Shown: positions 63,797 to 64,000 of the stretch, in pieces
Position numbering within the stretch: the stretch's first letter is position 1
Layout of the letters: every line of letters begins with the position of its first letter
Assembly (NCBI RefSeq): GCF_901521055.1
Contig: NZ_CABEGA010000016.1
Location: 1-64,000 of the forward strand
DNA: 64,000 nucleotides
Source: Cellulomonas hominis
Lineage (GTDB): Bacteria; Actinomycetota; Actinomycetes; Actinomycetales; Cellulomonadaceae
Reading direction: 5' to 3'
The notes under the pieces: generated by a model
The model's database searches: none
Told to the model about the DNA's origin: nothing
What the model saw: only the letters and a program-made list of their open reading frames with translations
Program-made: the position numbers and the translations under genes

Positions 63797-64000
63797 ATGG
63801 CGCGCCCCCCGTCCCAGACCGAGCTCGCGGTGCTCGGTGCCCTGTCGATCGAGCCCATGTCGGGGTACCGGGTCCGGCAGGAGATCCAGCAGACACTCGG
63901 GCACTTCTGGGCGGAGAGCTTCGGGCAGATCTACCCCACGCTGACCCGGCTCGAGGAGGGCGGGCTCGTCGGGCGCACCGAGGACGGCCGCTTCACCGCG
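63797..64000 (+). CDS. PadR-family transcriptional regulator (partial, right edge)
   Basis: The first 68 residues are visible. They form the PadR winged helix (TELAVLGALSIEPMSGYRVRQEIQQTLGHFWAESFGQIYPTLTRLEEGGLV), with the rest beyond the window. Such repressors often control exporters or stress genes. It faces the four-helix membrane protein gene. Confidence 0.9.
   Translation, partial: MARPPSQTELAVLGALSIEPMSGYRVRQEIQQTLGHFWAESFGQIYPTLTRLEEGGLVGRTEDGRFTA

Overview
The window is very G+C-rich, uses many GTG starts, and has tightly overlapping genes and strong GC-rich hairpins between operons. This is an actinobacterial chromosome. A wall-anchored endo-galactanase, a class-E-sortase-type surface protein and a mevalonate-pathway operon fit a plant-polymer-degrading micrococcalean such as a Cellulomonas relative. 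That placement is inference, since no rRNA or tRNA gene is present to anchor it.

Layout. 1-10.6 kb: housekeeping and small genes (DUF5926 protein, phosphoglucomutase, DUF998 membrane protein, HAD phosphatase, acetyltransferase, MFS exporter) and a 1392-residue polytopic SCO7613-type protein. 10.8-14.3 kb: a PoxB-like pyruvate dehydrogenase, then an SDR divergent from an XRE/MmyB-type regulator. 14.3-17.3 kb: gluconate module, with a GntR-FCD regulator divergent from gntK-gntP and candidate operators between them. 17.3-21.9 kb: YtxH protein, APC permease (its ribosome binding site lies inside a hairpin), PPK2, GNAT, a maltose-acetyltransferase-like enzyme and an anti-sigma-type ATPase. 22-24.7 kb: a GH53 galactanase with two candidate operators upstream. 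24.7-31.3 kb: ABC-F ATPase, DUF3817 protein, a three-gene unit (79-residue protein, ABC ATPase, permease), then a YciI/DGPF protein with its ECF42-type sigma factor. 31.4-34.4 kb: RluA-type pseudouridine synthase and a group of small membrane proteins. 34.5-39.8 kb: a 1748-residue DUF11-repeat surface protein. 40-41.5 kb: a less G+C-rich orphan gene. 41.5-46.7 kb: an iron-box-controlled siderophore-interacting protein, a VIT1/CCC1 metal transporter, a phage-like orphan domain, an F420-type LLM oxidoreductase, and an NmrA/QorB reductase divergent from an HxlR regulator. 46.7-51.3 kb: an FKBP lipoprotein, an EF-G-like GTPase, a 23-bp-periodic repeat array and a DUF4143 ATPase. 51.3-56.4 kb: aldo/keto reductase-MerR operon, DoxX protein, methyltransferase, YciO/Sua5 protein, family-5 uracil-DNA glycosylase and an SDR. 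56.6-62.5 kb: a small membrane protein, a TctA-like permease, then mevalonate kinase, diphosphomevalonate decarboxylase, phosphomevalonate kinase and type 2 IPP isomerase, all chained by overlaps. 62.5-64 kb: tandem repeats, an orphan Phd-type antitoxin with a repeat tail, a membrane protein and a divergent PadR regulator cut by the window edge.

Most notable. The mevalonate operon holds only the lower half of the pathway (mevalonate to IPP/DMAPP) and is translationally coupled to a TctA-like carboxylate permease. HMG-CoA synthase and reductase do not follow it, and a repeat array sits where they might be expected. This suggests uptake of external mevalonate or an upper pathway encoded elsewhere. 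Other points are a four-copy, exactly 23-bp-periodic promoter-like array running up to the start of the DUF4143 ATPase gene, an RBS-sequestering hairpin before the APC permease, and a recurrent TANNNT-N6/7-start pattern at eleven or more genes that predicts widespread leaderless transcription. No prophage, IS element, CRISPR array, tRNA or rRNA gene was recognised.
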